A DNA stretch of 7,869 bases, from assembly GCA_947373775.1 (NCBI GenBank), contig CANBZE010000067.1, positions 1 through 7,869 of the forward strand, given 5' to 3'. The position numbers were made by a program, and so were the translations under genes. The notes beneath the pieces are model-generated. The model had not been told where the DNA came from. It made no database searches and saw only the letters and a list, made by a program, of their open reading frames with translations. Every line of letters begins with the position of its first letter. Position 1 is the first letter of the stretch. The stretch comes from Alphaproteobacteria bacterium (GTDB lineage Bacteria; Pseudomonadota; Alphaproteobacteria; Micropepsales; Micropepsaceae). Shown one piece after another: positions 7,831 to 7,869 of this stretch.

Positions 7831-7869
7831 TGCCGCACGATCCTGCGCTGGAGGCGCATGAGCATACCG
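7830..7869 (+). CDS. Possible start of a next gene, truncated by window edge
   Basis: The hydrolase stop overlaps an ATG as TAATG (ATG at 7830-7832), and that frame stays open to the window end, reading MPHDPALEAHEHT. This is the same junction form as accD-folC. A second candidate is the ATG at 7858, preceded by GGAGG (7850-7854) but only three bases away. Thirteen residues are too few to assign a family. Either start could be right, or neither. Confidence 0.3.
   Translation, partial: MPHDPALEAHEHT

Overview
The window is high-GC bacterial DNA that most resembles an alphaproteobacterium. The main reason is gene order: a trpF-trpB-trpA-accD-folC block, headed here by ihfB and pyrF, with thioredoxin next to folC. 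The trpF-B-A segment lying apart from the other trp genes and running straight into accD and folC is typical of that class. Genus cannot be fixed from the sequence alone.

Layout. Bases 1-223 (+) hold the end of a thioredoxin, cut by the window edge at the second active-site cysteine. A compact hairpin terminator (244-273) separates it from the convergent folC. From 6267 down to 273 (-) runs a tight seven-gene operon: ihfB, pyrF, trpF, trpB, trpA, accD, folC. Five of its six junctions overlap by 1 to 4 bases (three GTGA, one ATGA, one TAATG), so translation is probably coupled. Only pyrF-trpF has a gap, about 48 bases. A divergent intergenic region (6268-6510) follows; it carries a chain of inverted repeats upstream of ihfB. 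From 6511 to 7830 (+) lies an exported SGNH/GDSL hydrolase with a proline-rich N-terminal segment, and its stop codon overlaps a possible next start.

How the genes fit together. TrpF, TrpB and TrpA perform the PRA isomerase and tryptophan synthase steps of tryptophan synthesis. PyrF makes UMP. AccD is a subunit of acetyl-CoA carboxylase (fatty-acid synthesis). FolC makes dihydrofolate and folylpolyglutamates. IHF-beta is a nucleoid protein. The operon is a growth-linked housekeeping unit rather than a single pathway. The SGNH hydrolase is a separate, probably periplasmic or secreted, esterase.

I found no mobile element, CRISPR array, tRNA or rRNA, and no convincing undescribed system. The parts most worth a second look are the palindrome-rich ihfB leader, the repeated GTGA junctions, and the unusual N-terminus of the SGNH hydrolase.
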